64,000 nt of DNA from Lutjanus erythropterus (GCA_020091685.1 CM034594.1:35448733-35512732), one strand, 5' to 3'; numbered from the stretch's first letter, positions 30,038 through 38,528 are shown. Translations and numbers: made by a program. Notes: generated from the letters alone by a model not told the origin.

Positions 30038-31076
30038 GACACACTGTAGCTTTTTCTGGATTTGTCTCTCGCTGACTCTCCTGCTTTTTCTTGCCCAGAT
30101 TATGGTGATTTAGTAGTTGTCTGTGTATGTTTGACTCGACGCCAGAGTTCCCTTTATTGTCTGGCCTACTGTGGAAAATCCCTGAGTCACTGAACTGAAT
30201 ACACTCATGTAAACACTCTCTCATGTACACTGTGCATAACATGCTAGTTAATCTGGTGACAGCAATTTGTGTCTTAACTTTTCTTTGTTTTGGCTTCATA
30301 CACACACTTTTTGCCTTTGTCATTATCCCGTCCTTCAGTTTAATCTTCTACTTACAATCTATTTCTCCTTCTCCTCACTTTACAATAACTTTGTTTTATT
30401 TTTGGCCTTTTGACTCCATTCATTTTGTCTTCCCACGCCATCACTCTTCTTCCAGGTTGGAGGTCTCCAGTTAGAAGGTTGTAGTTTCGACGGTGTTCAT
30501 CTTTGTGAGAATCAGCATGACTCTCCCAGTGTGTCGGCTGTCCCTCCCTGCTACATGGCCTGGGTTCCACAGGTAGGTATTTGTGTTTAAAATAGCAACA
30601 GATATGGCTCTGTTTGATTTTTTAAATATTTTCTGACGTATTCATGAAACTAACAGTGGCAAACCTGTAAATCCTAAGGGTGTGTTTACTCATTCACTCT
30701 GAAATGTAACAATTAGACTGACATATTCAGTGTAAGCAGTTATCGAACACTGACAGAATGCGAAACATTTGCACTCTTTGGGAATTTGATCATTGATTAC
30801 TTTTCATTTTTAGCTAAGAAACATGCATCATTATTTTAACTTTCTAATAGATGCACACTGCATACATATACAGTAATTTTGCATGCATTTATTAATGTCT
30901 GCGTTTAATCCTAGAACTCTGCTGCTGATTCCGCTGTGTCAGAGGAGAGTATCTGGCTGCCTCTGTACACGAGCTCAGAGAGGGTGAAGGTGGTCACGCA
31001 CATCTGTCTGCCCTGTGGAGCGACCCCCAACCAGTGGATACAGACTGGGGCCGCTCTCTTTCTCAAACAGCAGTGA
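3048..31076 (+). CDS. dync2h1: Cytoplasmic dynein 2 heavy chain 1, C-terminal part (11 exons)
   Basis: Exons are 3048-3123, 4316-4542, 5912-6016, 12069-12185, 15258-15365, 15760-15861, 22450-22539, 27660-27769, 29293-29374, 30456-30572 and 30915-31076. Each is bounded by AG and GT, and together they give one open frame of 431 codons ending in TGA at 31074. The protein runs from GWTKFYEFSLSDLRAG to the C-terminal GAALFLKQQ. I recognise the dynein-2 heavy chain by segments such as WEFVHGLLESAIYGGRID, FFGLPANIERSSQ, SKFDRELWSNGLSPVL and ELFHPDTFLNALRQ. These belong to the end of the AAA+ ring and the C-terminal domain. The family protein is about 4300 residues, so roughly a tenth is present and the 5' part lies before the window. 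DYNC2H1 is the motor for retrograde intraflagellar transport in cilia. The reading frame is intact and looks functional. The orthology call rests on remembered family sequence, not a search. Confidence 0.95.
3732..4087. mobile_element. Inverted-repeat element (MITE-like), copy 1
   Basis: The left end (3732-3798, catgtggatatccagtcag ... cagtaaattcc) matches the reverse complement of the right end (4031-4087, ggaatttattgcttcagttg ... ccacatgaaagtacc) over about 55-60 bases. The result is a roughly 355-bp non-autonomous element without coding capacity in the intron just before the 4316 exon. A second inner inverted pair is present around 3935-3975 (gttcttcctgcatt / gatgcaggaagaac). Confidence 0.75.
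4316..4542 (+). CDS. dync2h1: dync2h1 exon
   Basis: 227 nt. The split Asp codon (G|AC) is completed at the acceptor ctctcaag and the exon leaves in phase 0 at gtaggt. It encodes DGKHFQWEFVHGLLESAIYG through the CSIM end. It is the largest exon here, and two related inverted-repeat elements sit in the introns on either side. Confidence 0.95.
4543..5911 (+). other. dync2h1 intron
   Basis: Apart from the 4643-5070 element, no gene or known repeat was recognised. The end of the intron is pyrimidine and GT-rich ahead of the 5912 exon. Confidence 0.7.
4643..5070. mobile_element. Inverted-repeat element (MITE-like), copy 2
   Basis: It is the same family as the element at 3732. The left end (atgtagatgtccagtcagtg) and right end (tgtattgcttcagttgacta) correspond to the two ends of copy 1, and the interiors share ctagatgagta...ctagg(g)ac-type segments. 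It begins about 100 bp after the 4542 splice donor. Confidence 0.7.
5912..6016 (+). CDS. dync2h1: dync2h1 exon
   Basis: 105 nt, phase 0 on both sides, after tgtcttcccag and before gtgcac. It encodes DYRSVIENLPEDDRPAFFGL and then PANIERSSQRIISSQ, a well-conserved dynein-2 segment. The intron that follows begins with CA-rich and CAG/CCA-repeat sequence. Confidence 0.95.
6913..7280 (-). pseudogene. hAT-type transposase relic with BED zinc-finger remnant
   Basis: Two overlapping minus-strand frames split a BED-finger-like segment. One carries WAHYTKSNKTEAECNVSKNQ, with the aromatic start and first cysteine. The other carries CKQGNASNLTKHLQIQH, the typical NASNL..HL...H second half of BED/ZBED fingers. 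The frame shift between them, and a CxxC that is reduced, show it is broken. No catalytic domain was seen, so this is an N-terminal remnant of a hAT-family element. Confidence 0.6.
7537..7572 (+). repeat. (AAAC)n microsatellite
   Basis: About nine uninterrupted tetranucleotide copies in the dync2h1 intron. Confidence 0.95.
7760..7782 (+). repeat. (GT)n microsatellite
   Basis: Short uninterrupted GT run of about eleven dinucleotides. Confidence 0.85.
8325..8445. mobile_element. Small interspersed element, partial copy
   Basis: Shares the atcagagatYaaKgaaacatg and gcYRcagccRcRgtgtcc core, and its spacing, with the element at 1950-2290. The terminus atttaaaggaggaatattta is intact, and the distal half is not recognisable. 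Confidence 0.5.
10048..10061 (-). mobile_element. hAT-like terminal sequence
   Basis: gttgggaaccactg is the reverse complement of CAGTGGTTCCCAAC, a terminus frequent in vertebrate hAT elements. The other terminus was not found, so only a fragment is claimed. Confidence 0.4.
12069..12185 (+). CDS. dync2h1: dync2h1 exon
   Basis: 117 nt (39 codons), phase 0 on both sides, after ttattcacag and before gtcagt. It encodes VISQLRVLSRSEATGSKFDR and then ELWSNGLSPVLHLWKKLNQ. A roughly 6-kb intron precedes it. Confidence 0.95.
12205..12550. mobile_element. Teleost interspersed inverted-repeat element
   Basis: The left part (caacaattagtcgataatag ... gatcaagagaaaattag) and the reverse complement of the right part (ctgatcgatctgctaattat ... 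ggattaatcaatg) carry the same ATTAGTCGAT/GATCGATC-rich ends. This is the aspect of the very abundant fish element with attagtcgattaatcgatta-like termini. It is non-coding and lies 20 bp after the 12185 splice donor. Confidence 0.65.
12600..12766 (+). repeat. Dispersed repeat family R1, copy
   Basis: Shares cttaattgccttgttaactc, gaacaatcaccaaccctggt and gaaaatattctggctctaca with the copies at 18668-18850 and 52585-52920, in the same order and spacing. It is non-coding. Confidence 0.7.
14606..15190. mobile_element. Non-autonomous hAT-type element with 8-bp TSD
   Basis: 585 bp with termini TACGGGTGGGCAA and, in reverse complement, CAGACTTGGGCAA. Both continue into G/C-rich CGG..GCCA segments. 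It is flanked by GTCTATCC at 14598-14605 and again at 15191-15198, an 8-bp target duplication typical of hAT elements. No transposase is encoded. The flanks are partly TCTA-rich, which slightly weakens the duplication. Confidence 0.75.
15258..15365 (+). CDS. dync2h1: dync2h1 exon
   Basis: 108 nt (36 codons), phase 0 on both sides, after ctatctatcag and before gtgtgt. It encodes GSTLIHQKVPPPTEGQGSPV and then LSFITLEQFNAIRLVQ. A hAT-type element ends only 67 bp upstream, so the splice acceptor region borders transposon DNA. Confidence 0.95.
15760..15861 (+). CDS. dync2h1: dync2h1 exon
   Basis: 102 nt (34 codons), phase 0 on both sides, after ttgtcacag and before gtaaga. It encodes SIHQSLAALSKVIRGTQLLT and then PDVQKLATALLNQE. 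Confidence 0.95.
15920..16299. mobile_element. MITE-like element with TTAAAGCTACTA ends
   Basis: The left end taaagctactaccaggaact and the reverse complement of the right end gttaaagctactataataaa form terminal inverted repeats of about 13 bases. The interior (tttgttgattttggaggg ... ataaccacaa) recurs in reverse orientation at 21600-21747. Confidence 0.7.
16865..17457. mobile_element. Common teleost interspersed element (AGTGGTGG/TTAAGTAC type)
   Basis: The left end is acagtggtgggttgaagtta. The right end carries agtacagtatttgcctttga, aaatgtagtggagtagaggt and ttgtgcttaagtacaatagt. I recognise this as a very abundant fish element with agtacttgagtaaatgtact-type ends. It is non-coding. Confidence 0.7.
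17454..17516 (+). mobile_element. tRNA-derived SINE remnant (3' part)
   Basis: Contains a B-box-like ggtttgaatccagc followed by gtcctttgctacatgttgcc. This is the tRNA-head/body junction of a teleost SINE family ending in cctttgctgcatgtcattcc-type sequence. It abuts the preceding element. Confidence 0.55.
18355..18500. repeat. Partial copies of the repeat family at 57929-58952
   Basis: gacaacctgggaataagactg and gacaacctgggaatgagact occur twice within 70 bp. The second is followed by caaaaatcaattttctttct and cctgcaactttaa. This is the same order as at the right end of the 57929-58952 element (cctggggatgagactcaaaa ... ctgcagctttaa). Confidence 0.5.
18668..18850 (+). repeat. Dispersed repeat family R1, copy
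   Basis: cttaattgctttgttaactc, caacaatcaccaactctggt and aaatattctggctctatagc occur in the same order as in the R1 copy at 12600. It extends to the cttgttttcctcccactcgt segment. Confidence 0.7.
21600..21747 (-). mobile_element. MITE-like element, inverted partial copy
   Basis: Read in reverse it starts cttaaagctactacggaact and continues attttgttgattttggaggc and ataaccacaaaatatgatat. This matches the first part of the element at 15920-16299. The other end was not located. Confidence 0.6.
22450..22539 (+). CDS. dync2h1: dync2h1 exon
   Basis: 90 nt (30 codons), phase 0 on both sides, after ctgtctcag and before gtaaca. It encodes CPLTWQNKWEGPEEPMQYLR and then AVVTRALAIQ. A roughly 6.6-kb repeat-rich intron precedes it. 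Confidence 0.95.
23155..24480. mobile_element. Pair of inverted arms enclosing a LINE fragment
   Basis: The left arm (23155-23250, agtttgggactccctaaaaa ... gatgggcggtcct) resembles the reverse complement of the right arm (24365-24480, ggggactccctaaaaattcg ... cagggcggggactg) over about 90 bases with gaps. Between the arms lies LINE-derived sequence. The arms could be ends of one DNA element or two copies in opposite orientation. Confidence 0.5.
23630..24195 (-). pseudogene. Degenerate non-LTR retrotransposon (LINE) fragment
   Basis: A minus-strand frame (about 23908-24192) reads LCLHYGTEVEQVKCFRFLGI followed by KITGNPSWTSLI and a GLKHICISFGTLERQ segment. This fits the post-palm FKFLG..IS..L.W...I..I..KA..RL..L..L region at the end of L2/CR1-type reverse transcriptases. 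The continuing antisense DNA (gacctcctgtcctgggccat, agaagctgctcttcagtctg) looks like the downstream part. Stops and frame changes show it is dead. Confidence 0.65.
25960..26037 (+). repeat. (CA)n microsatellite, 39 repeats
   Basis: Uninterrupted 78-bp CA tract. It produces spurious cysteine/valine-repeat open frames on the opposite strand. Confidence 0.98.
27050..27077 (+). repeat. (GT)n microsatellite
   Basis: About thirteen GT dinucleotides. Confidence 0.9.
27660..27769 (+). CDS. dync2h1: dync2h1 exon
   Basis: 110 nt, entered in phase 0 after gtatccag and left in phase 2 (AG|G, Arg) at gtaaca. It encodes SWVERAGRQALLSDTVDLAE and then LFHPDTFLNALRQETA(R). A foldback-type element starts about 45 bp downstream. 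Confidence 0.95.
27812..29278. mobile_element. Foldback-type element with long inverted arms
   Basis: The left arm (27812-28080) includes gatagtttggattatttgat, ctgtggacaggctcagcaac and tttagccacttaaaaagaaa. The right arm (29035-29278) read in reverse gives ctgctgtggacggggtcagc and ttttaaccacttaaaaaaaa. This is an inverted duplication of roughly 250 bases. A related uninterrupted copy lies at 50290-50655. The middle is interrupted by a separate insertion at 28281-29003. Confidence 0.7.
28281..29003. mobile_element. DNA transposon nested in the foldback element
   Basis: The left end ctagcggtgtgatgattcac and the reverse of the right end ctagggctgtgcatgatact form terminal inverted repeats. The related copy at 50290-50655 reads straight across this point (tttggcttatgtaacagcat ... 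ggttgtctgacagcaaggta), so it behaves as an unoccupied site. The GC-rich interior includes frames with no recognised domain. The CTAG at both ends may be target duplication or terminus. Confidence 0.65.
29293..29374 (+). CDS. dync2h1: dync2h1 exon
   Basis: 82 nt. It completes the split Arg codon after ggttgtag and leaves in phase 0 at gtagag. It encodes (R)SMDCSMDSLVFVSSWRSPI and then AQAKLQVK. The right arm of the preceding intron's foldback element ends roughly 15 bp before it, so branch point and acceptor lie close to or inside repeat DNA. Confidence 0.93.
29375..30455 (+). other. dync2h1 intron
   Basis: Apart from the CA tract, no gene or recognisable repeat was found. The final 80 bases are pyrimidine-rich before the acceptor. 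Confidence 0.75.
29991..30035 (+). repeat. (CA)n microsatellite
   Basis: About 22 CA repeats in the dync2h1 intron before the 30456 exon. Confidence 0.97.
30456..30572 (+). CDS. dync2h1: dync2h1 exon
   Basis: 117 nt (39 codons), phase 0 on both sides, after cttcttccag and before gtaggt. It encodes VGGLQLEGCSFDGVHLCENQ and then HDSPSVSAVPPCYMAWVPQ, a typical dynein heavy-chain C-terminal strand region. Confidence 0.95.
30915..31076 (+). CDS. dync2h1: dync2h1 terminal coding exon
   Basis: 162 nt including TGA at 31074-31076, after the acceptor ttaatcctag. It encodes NSAADSAVSEESIWLPLYTS and then SERVKVVTHICLPCGATPNQ, ending WIQTGAALFLKQQ. The PCG...QWIQ.GAALFLK ending is the expected extreme C-terminus of the dynein-2 heavy chain. 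Confidence 0.96.
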   Translation, partial: NSAADSAVSEESIWLPLYTSSERVKVVTHICLPCGATPNQWIQTGAALFLKQQ

Positions 31077-32435
31077 CGAGGTGTCACCTCGGCGAGGGCG
31101 AGACAGTAACAACAGGGGCTTTTGTACTTTTTTACTGTAACACTTGGTCCTAACTGAATGCAATGCGAGTTTTCTAGGGGAATAACCTAACTGGCCACGA
31201 GTGATGCAGTGCGACACGACTTGTATTTTGAGCTGAACTTTTGTCAGATGCCCTGTTTCTATTTATTCTTGTCAATCACTTTGAAAGCACTGCAAAACGG
31301 TTGATGCATTGTGTTAAAATGAGGAGATATCTGTACGATACCTCCTCATTTAACTAGAAAAACCACTAACAACAACATACTTGTTGTTGGCTATATTGTT
31401 CATTTCCAGTAAAGACATCTAAATATCACAATATAAAACATGTTTTTAAAGTGTATTTTTAAAAAGTACAAACATAGTAACGTAGCAGCTACTTTTTTTT
31501 TGGAGTGGTTACATCTCCAGCCTGGTCTCGAGTGCACAGCTGATAGGTTCATGCAGGAAAATGTGAACATCTAGATAAATTCTCAGATTCCTCAGTCATC
31601 ATCATCGTTATTTTGTGTCTGAAATCTGCCCACCACTTTCATATTTTACCAGCATTCGGCTGGTAGCTGTTCCTAATTTTTCACCCTGACTATGTGGTTC
31701 GATTATATAACATAAGTTTCTAATGAACAGATTCGTTGTGGACAGAGAGGGCCTGATGTTACATGATGCAGCACATTCAGTTAGGACACAGTGTAAACCT
31801 GAGGTGGAGATAATATTGTTCTGAAAGGCAGATTTGACCGGAGCAACAAAGAACAAGACAAATTATTAACACTCCAAAATGTCAGTCTCTGACACTGACA
31901 CCACCATTTTCCAATTAAGCACCTTACCTTGGAGACAAAAACTGAAACACGCTGTTACTTTATGTCACTTTCATTTGCATAGTATAGTAAACGGGAAAGC
32001 ACCAGAGGGGAAGAAAACAGTTTTGACTTTGCAGCGGTCTGCTTTTTGATTTAATAGCAACACCAAGACTTGAATGAAAAGTCTTTTCCTTTCATGGACC
32101 AGACAGCAAAATGGATCGGCACAAACATCTTTAATGAGACATAAACATATCATTTGGATCTCTGGTTGAAACACGCTTTGATGCTTCTTGTTTGTCTTAT
32201 AAAACACTACACAACTCATCTTATACGTTTCATAAAGTACTGTAAAACTGTAAATCGGTTATTCTTGTTATTTTGTTTAAAGAGCTTGTGAAGAAGGAAA
32301 TATTATCCACATTTCATGTTACACTTTGTTTAGGGTTTTTGCCTCGAATGTTTGTTTCACAGTTATTCTGTTGCTGAAGTGTATTTTTGGACTTTATTTA
32401 TTCAAAATAAAGATGAAATAAATGTTTATTATTGC
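31077..32435 (+). other. dync2h1: dync2h1 3' UTR with polyadenylation signals
   Basis: AT-rich sequence after the stop codon with no further open frame in register. AATAAA hexamers at 32406-32411 and 32417-32422 are the first strong signals and are followed by T-rich DNA, so cleavage is probably near 32435. The exact 3' end is inferred. Confidence 0.7.
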
Positions 32436-33939
32436 TATGATTTTTCGTAGTAGTCATCATTAACATGTTCCAGTATGGTGGTTTGCAGTGGTGGACACGA
32501 TGAGGGCCCCCATTGTTCAACAAAAATGCTGCCCTGTAGGATGAACCATCTTCCAGCACAACATGAGTAAGTTATAGTTTAGTTATAGTTCATTTTTTTG
32601 CACAATTGAAACACAAAAAGGCAAGAAAATGAATAAAGAAATACAGTCCAGTGGACAAAATGTGCATCACAACCATCTGCTCGCTGCTGCCCCACCACAT
32701 ACAAATGGTGCTCTTTTTATATTTTCGCCGCTGCCTTTCAGACAGCCTGACACCATTTTCTCAGCAATGTGACTGAGCAATCAAGCAAAGAGCTGATTGT
32801 TTTACTTTTTCCCAATGAGGACGTCCTCATCTGCTCCATGCGTCAGCGAACAGGCTCAGCGACAAAAACTGCTCACCCTGGCTGTGTTTTAGTGAAGTTT
32901 TGCACACTTGCGTCACCTCCAACCTGTTTTCTATTGTCAAAATTGATGATGACGTCCTTGACTTTTCTGTTTCCCTTCATCAAAGCAGGCAACAGGAAGG
33001 ACGAGAGACTGATTAACAAGGTTGAGGAGCAGCACCTTTTTTACGAGCCACAGCAGCCTTTTTATGGGAATGTCCTTAAGATTTAGAAGGAAAACAGCGA
33101 GCTGTTGGGAGTTACAAGTCAGTAAACTCTCCTCCAACTATATAGAAAGAAGGTCACTTAAGAAAATGACATTATTTTTGAATAAATAACTTCTCACTTC
33201 CTTAGTTTAATTTCAGTTCAGCCTGTATTATTAGTGAAAAAAGTTGAGAATGCTATTGACAAAGCACCAACATAGCGACCTGTGTGTGTTTGTGTATGTG
33301 TGTGTGTGTGTGTGTTTCAGAGCCTGGCTGAGCCTCCATCACACTATCAGTAGCCACAACTGTCGGACAGTAAACAATACAGATCACAGTTCACTCTGTT
33401 CGCTCTGCCTCTCACTCAAATCTGCTGAAACAGGCATGAAACGCTTCAGTGTCTGTTCCCAAAGCAAATGGTGTCTGTCTCTCTTTCTCTCTCTCTCTCA
33501 CACACACACACACACTCACAAGCACTCAGTCCTTAACCTCTGTGTGATTGGTTGTGAGCTAAGGTTGAGCGGAGCCAGTGAAGCCTTGATGGATGGTCAC
33601 ACAACTACAAGGAGGGGGTGTGAGGTGTGTATGTGTGTGCGTGTGTTTGTGTATGAATCCAACCAAGAGCATCAAATTTGATTGATCGTTCAATTAAGTC
33701 TTTCTTTCCCCCATATCCTCCTGTTTTTCATTTGTGTTTATGCAGTTGTGCAAATGTTTGTGAGTGTGTCTGTGTGTGCACTCTCCTGTAAATGTGTGTG
33801 TGTTTGTGGAGACAGAGAAAAAGGGCTGGAATGAGGGAGGAGTGGGTATTGTGTGTGCACTGCAGTGTGACAAAATGGGAGTGAAATGGAACAGCAGGTT
33901 TAAAAAAGAGAGGGGATTGGATTTCGGCGAAACACGGCC

Positions 33940-34200
33940 CTGTGGGTCAGAGAGTGAAAGAGAGACAGAGGGATGGAGGCAGAGAGGGAGAGATGATGCA
34001 GGGAGTGAGGGAGAGCAAAAAAAAAAAAAGGCTATAAAACCTGTTTGAGAAAATTGTAGAGAAACAGGAAAATGAGTACAGCACAGAGAGGAGAGAGGCT
34101 GGGAGGGTCAGAGGGAAAGAGATGGATGGAGAGGGTTAGGACAAGTTGAGAGTGAGTTATGGAGAATGAACAGGAGGGCAGAGTGTGAAAGAGTGGGAGC
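33940..34200 (+). repeat. Purine-rich (G/A) tract
   Basis: Mostly GAGA, GGGA and AAAG runs with a poly-A run at 34019-34030. It is strongly asymmetric between strands, and no coding potential is evident. Confidence 0.7.
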
Positions 34201-34440
34201 AAACAGATAAAAATTCATTCAAGTGATACGACACTGTGTTTATAGCTACTTCAATACTGGACTGACACTTGATTTGTGCTTCACCTTTCCTGCAACCAAA
34301 AAAAAGCACAGAAAACATTTTGTCCTTCACCTTTAAAGCAATTTTTGACCTGGATCCTATTTTGACATGTTTTTCTGACTAAATGACAGTAGTGAAACTA
34401 AGCTACAACCTAATCCTTCCTGGTGACTGTGCACATTGAA

Positions 34441-34630
34441 ATTAAGTCCACTAAAAGTGCTTGTTTTTACCACTGACAGCTTTATATTGCTCTCACCAAA
34501 CTAACCAGAGTCCCTTTGCAAAACTGTAATTTTACCCTCATTATCATCTTCATTCAAACTCTACAGCTAATCAAAAACATCTTGGCTCGTCATTCAGCTG
34601 CTCCATCAATCACCAACTCTGTTTGTTTGT
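34441..34630 (+). repeat. Dispersed repeat family R1, left arm of an inverted pair
   Basis: Carries gtccactaaaagtgcttgtt, ccctttgcaaaactgtaatt, cttcattcaaactctacagc and aatcaccaactctg in order. The same segments occur in reverse at 35028-35321. Confidence 0.65.
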
Positions 34631-34924
34631 TTGTTTTTAAATAATATATTCTTTACAATAAAGGTCCCGTGTTATTTTGTCATTCATAATTTTTTATTAT
34701 GATGCAGCAAAATCAGGAAATGTTGAGTTTTTATCAGCGATAACTTAACACGACTCCTATAGAGCTGAAAGTGAGCATGAAACAATAAAATAAAGCAGAT
34801 GCCTTTATGTGCAAATTGCGATGCAAGGAGGGAAACTATACTTAAAACCTCAGAGGTTCAGTTAGACACTTTGGCACTGCTTTGGAGAAGCTCCATCTCG
34901 GGCACAACTCCCCATAGCTCGGCT

Positions 34925-35012
34925 TGTTAAAAGTGGTTATGGAAATGGCAAGTGAGTCAGCTTCTGTACACGGACTGCGCACTCCACCAACTGAGCTATT
35001 GGAGCTTCCCAT
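34925..35012 (-). mobile_element. tRNA-derived SINE-like head
   Basis: On the minus strand the sequence aatagctcagttggtggagt contains an A-box, followed by cagtccgtgtacagaagctg. This resembles the 5' head of the teleost tRNA-derived SINE with a tagctcagttggtagagcgg start. The B-box portion is not recognisable. Confidence 0.5.
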
Positions 35013-35027
35013 AAAGTGTTCATTTTC

Positions 35028-35321
35028 ACCAAACCACAGTTGGTAATTGGACAGTGCATGGACAAGCCACAATGTTTTTGGTGAGTTTATATTTTTTCTG
35101 TCAAGTTTGAATGAACATGGCGATTGTTAAAGTTACAGTTTTGCAATGGGAGTGGTGGCTTTGGCAAAAGGAATAAAACAGCTGTTTCTGTTTAAACAAA
35201 AAGTATCTTACTTAAAAAAAGGTCTCTCTCTGTAGAGATCCTTTCCTTATGTTGTCAGACACTTAGAACAACAATGTGAGCCTGTCAGTACCAAAAACAA
35301 GCACTTTAGTGGATGTAATTT
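35028..35321 (-). repeat. Dispersed repeat family R1, right inverted arm
   Basis: In reverse it reads tccactaaagtgcttgtttt, gacaacataaggaaaggatc, cattgcaaaactgtaacttt, aaaacattgtggcttgtcca and ttaccaactgtggtttggt. It is longer than the left arm, because the piece from about 35200 to 35270, which corresponds to 52640-52690, is retained only here. Confidence 0.65.
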
Positions 35322-37173
35322 GACAGTTCACAGTTGTCACGAGGGATTATATTGAAACTCAGTTCTGCTTCTGGTGCTGCTGCGGTCTCCCTCAAGACTG
35401 GACCAGATTCAAAGACCCATTGTCCCCATTAATCACTTTGAAAAAAATCTTGAAAAAATAGGCTCCAGGTTGAAAAATATTGAAGTTACGCTTTAATGCA
35501 CACTTGGCATATTGGTTAAATGTTGCTGCAGTAAGTATAAGCCTGATTTTACTGACTTGTTTTAGAAATTTACTGGAAGGCATGTCAAAAAGTCTACATT
35601 GAAGAAATTGGATTCAAAACAGCAAGGGTTGTTGCTCAACTCTTCCATAAGTTTTTGATGACTACTAATCCTGCAGGCAGAGGTGGGAAATTAACATCTG
35701 CATCGCTGCGAACAGAACGCTTTTGCCGAGGGCTTGTTTCCAAGGTAATGTGTTTACAGAGTTTGTCTTTATCACAAATTAGCATGCCAGGTTTGAGAAA
35801 CTATTGTGATAAAATTCTGACTCCGATGGTGTTCAGTCGCTGCTTTAGTGAGATGTTTGTTTGTTTGGATTTTTGATCACAAACCCACACAATATGAGTC
35901 ATTTCAGAGCAATGATTTAAATGCAGCACACAGCATATTGCTACAACTCACAGAAAACTCAGATTTCTCTGAAATTAGTGTTAAAATCGAAACAACCATA
36001 GAGCCCACATGGAAATGGAGCCTCATACATAATAAGAATATAATTTTAATGCTTGGTCTCCCTCCTGAAATTCACAAAAAAAGAGTGTTTTTCTGTGTTC
36101 TATATTCAAATCATTCTCCTTTATGTATTTCCTTGCTATGCTCTTTGCTTTTTCTCCTTCTTCTTCCACAGCTTCTTCCATCCATTCTTCTATGACATCC
36201 ACTGTTCACAGTGTTTGGGGCTTTTCTGTGTGTTTAACCAACAATGCAATACATTGCTTATGTAAAGCTTGCGTATGTGAGACATAAACATTTAATTTTC
36301 AATCTGATAATCTTTCTGAAACACATATTTGTAACATTTCGTCCAAACACGAGGATATAAACAGAAGAGAACAAGACCTTTTCATTTGTTTTCCTATCCT
36401 GTAGGTATGTAATCATTCCATCTCAGAGTGGAGTCGGATTTGTTCATTTTGTCTGTCCTTACACGGCTTGTCTAATGCATCTAACCCTTTTTTTTTCTTT
36501 TGCTTTTTACCCAGCATGCTAACTGGGCCAACATCTGGTAGATTCCCATAAAACACAAGTGGTAAAATGTTTTGGGTTCCAGCACGTGGCTTGTTTTCTC
36601 ATTTGGGTTTCCGGATTTAAAATTAAGTTAAACTTAAATTAAGTAAATCATGGCTGCATCAAACTTCAGCCACATTTCAGTGAGAGAACCACAGAAACTT
36701 CAGATGAGCCACAGCTAGCTGCAATGTAACATCTGCCTGACTAAGTGCAGCAGAATTCACTTATAATGCCGCCAAACAGTTAATATCACCGCTGTTCACA
36801 TCATAACAGTCTTCAAACTAGGAATGGAACGCATTAGTCAGATATGAGCAGAAGAATGCACTCCAATAAATGTCAGCGGCAACATTTTATTTTTTTTTTT
36901 TTTTTCATTGTACACCGAGTGTGTTGAGTCAGGATTTTGAGAGGGTTTTGGGACCGTTTTAAGTCTCTGGTGCACCAGGTGATGACGCCTCTGGTCTCTC
37001 CAATCGCTTCCATCAGTTTCACTGAAGACACTCTCTCATTCCCACATTTCACTGTGCTGTTTCCCCAATAAACACCCTGGATTACAAAAGATGTCACAGC
37101 CTGTCCCACCTCAGCAGAGGGTTTTCAGGGGTGGGAAGTGAGAGGAAAAGCTAACACAGTCCGCAGGATGCTC

Positions 37174-37199
37174 AGGAGGAGGAGGAGGAGGAGGAGGAT
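37174..37199 (+). repeat. (GGA)n microsatellite
   Basis: Eight GGA repeats. On the opposite strand they give a false leucine-rich, signal-peptide-like stretch. Confidence 0.9.
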
Positions 37200-38528
37200 G
37201 GAAAAGTGCTGAAAATACACTGCAGGGGAGGAAGTGTGGAGCGAGATGGGGAACATCACTGGCAGGATGGCACAATGTAGGAGAGGTTGATCGGAATCAA
37301 CCTGATTTCCAGCAGGTTTTATTGACCCAGGGACCAGTGCCACACTAAACCCCATTTGCTCAGTGAGTGGTGGAGTGTATAATACTGGAATAGCTGTTTA
37401 ACATGTTTATATATAAAATGTATCTATAGATAAGATGAGACTGGTGATATTTCTTGCTGTGAACAAAAAGGCCAAAACCAACACTGTATTGATCCTGTCA
37501 GGGGTGAAAGTAACAAATTACATTCATTCTTACTCTTATTAGTATTTTTTCTGAAGTATTCTTTATCACAAATATTGTAATCCACTACACCTCAAGCTGA
37601 GCTGTTGCACAATAATGCAATAAATGACTCATGATGCCATGATGGTTTATGGTTAAAATTAGCAGTATTGTACTATGAAATATTAAAGCAAACTATATAA
37701 ATGTCTAAATAAAGCTGGTTCTGTTTTAATTAATCATTGGTTGAAGTGGTGTTTTAATGGGTATATTTTGGATATACCTTACGTATGTACAAACACTCAG
37801 TCATACCAGTTTAACTGACAAAAAAGAAATAATAACAATAATAGCTACAGCAGGTAAACAGTCATTTTTAGCCATTGCAAATGTAAGAGACTCAAAATAA
37901 CATTCAGGTTCATTAAAAAACAACTAAAACATGTGGTTGATTCTGAAAAGTAGCTTTAGACATGAATTTTTCTAAATATTTCTTTTGACAAGTGAACAGC
38001 ACTGCATAGATTGTTATCCATTCATTCAAAATTCAAAATACATGCTGAGTCTGGCAATATGCTAAGATGCTCATGCTGGATCCTCTAACAAGGACTTCAG
38101 CAGTCTCTTGGGCACTGTATAGAGACTGTAAGAGAGTCCTTTGAAAGACTCTTTGAGCTCAAAATGTTTTGTAGACTTGGACTGATTGTATAATGAACTC
38201 AGTACATGAGCAAAGACGTCTAACAAACAAAATCACTCTTCAGCTCTACAATGGCAGGTGGTAGCAGAAAAGTCAAGGCCATCGAGGACTCCGGAGCCAC
38301 GCAGGGAGAGAGATCTGGCAGTTCAATCAGGTCAAGGGACAAAGCGGCACCGACAGGTCTGAAGTTCTGATCGGCAAGCAAGACCTCAAGGTGGACAGAC
38401 AAGTTTGCTTGAACGGCACAATTCCAACGAAGAACCCAGTCAGGGAAGTGCTGGGACTTGTAGCCTTGCCCTCGAGGTAGACAGACATGTTCAAAGAGAT
38501 CGCATGGAGCTTGTGAGACAAGAATCAT

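Larger units (their letters stand above)
32436..38221. other. Intergenic region between dync2h1 and the tRNA array
   Basis: No coding exon could be supported. It contains GT/CA tracts near 33290 and 33500, the purine-rich tract 33940-34200, inverted R1 arms with a SINE-like head (34441-35321), a poly-T run (36890-36905), a (GGA)n run and a fragment resembling the TTAAGTAC-type fish element near 37500-37640. Confidence 0.6.

Noticed and set aside
36873-37355. Minus-strand frames that seem to give a leucine-rich leader followed by a secreted-protein-like stretch
   Set aside because: The leader is the translated (GGA)n microsatellite, a stop separates the two parts, and the rest matches no family I know.
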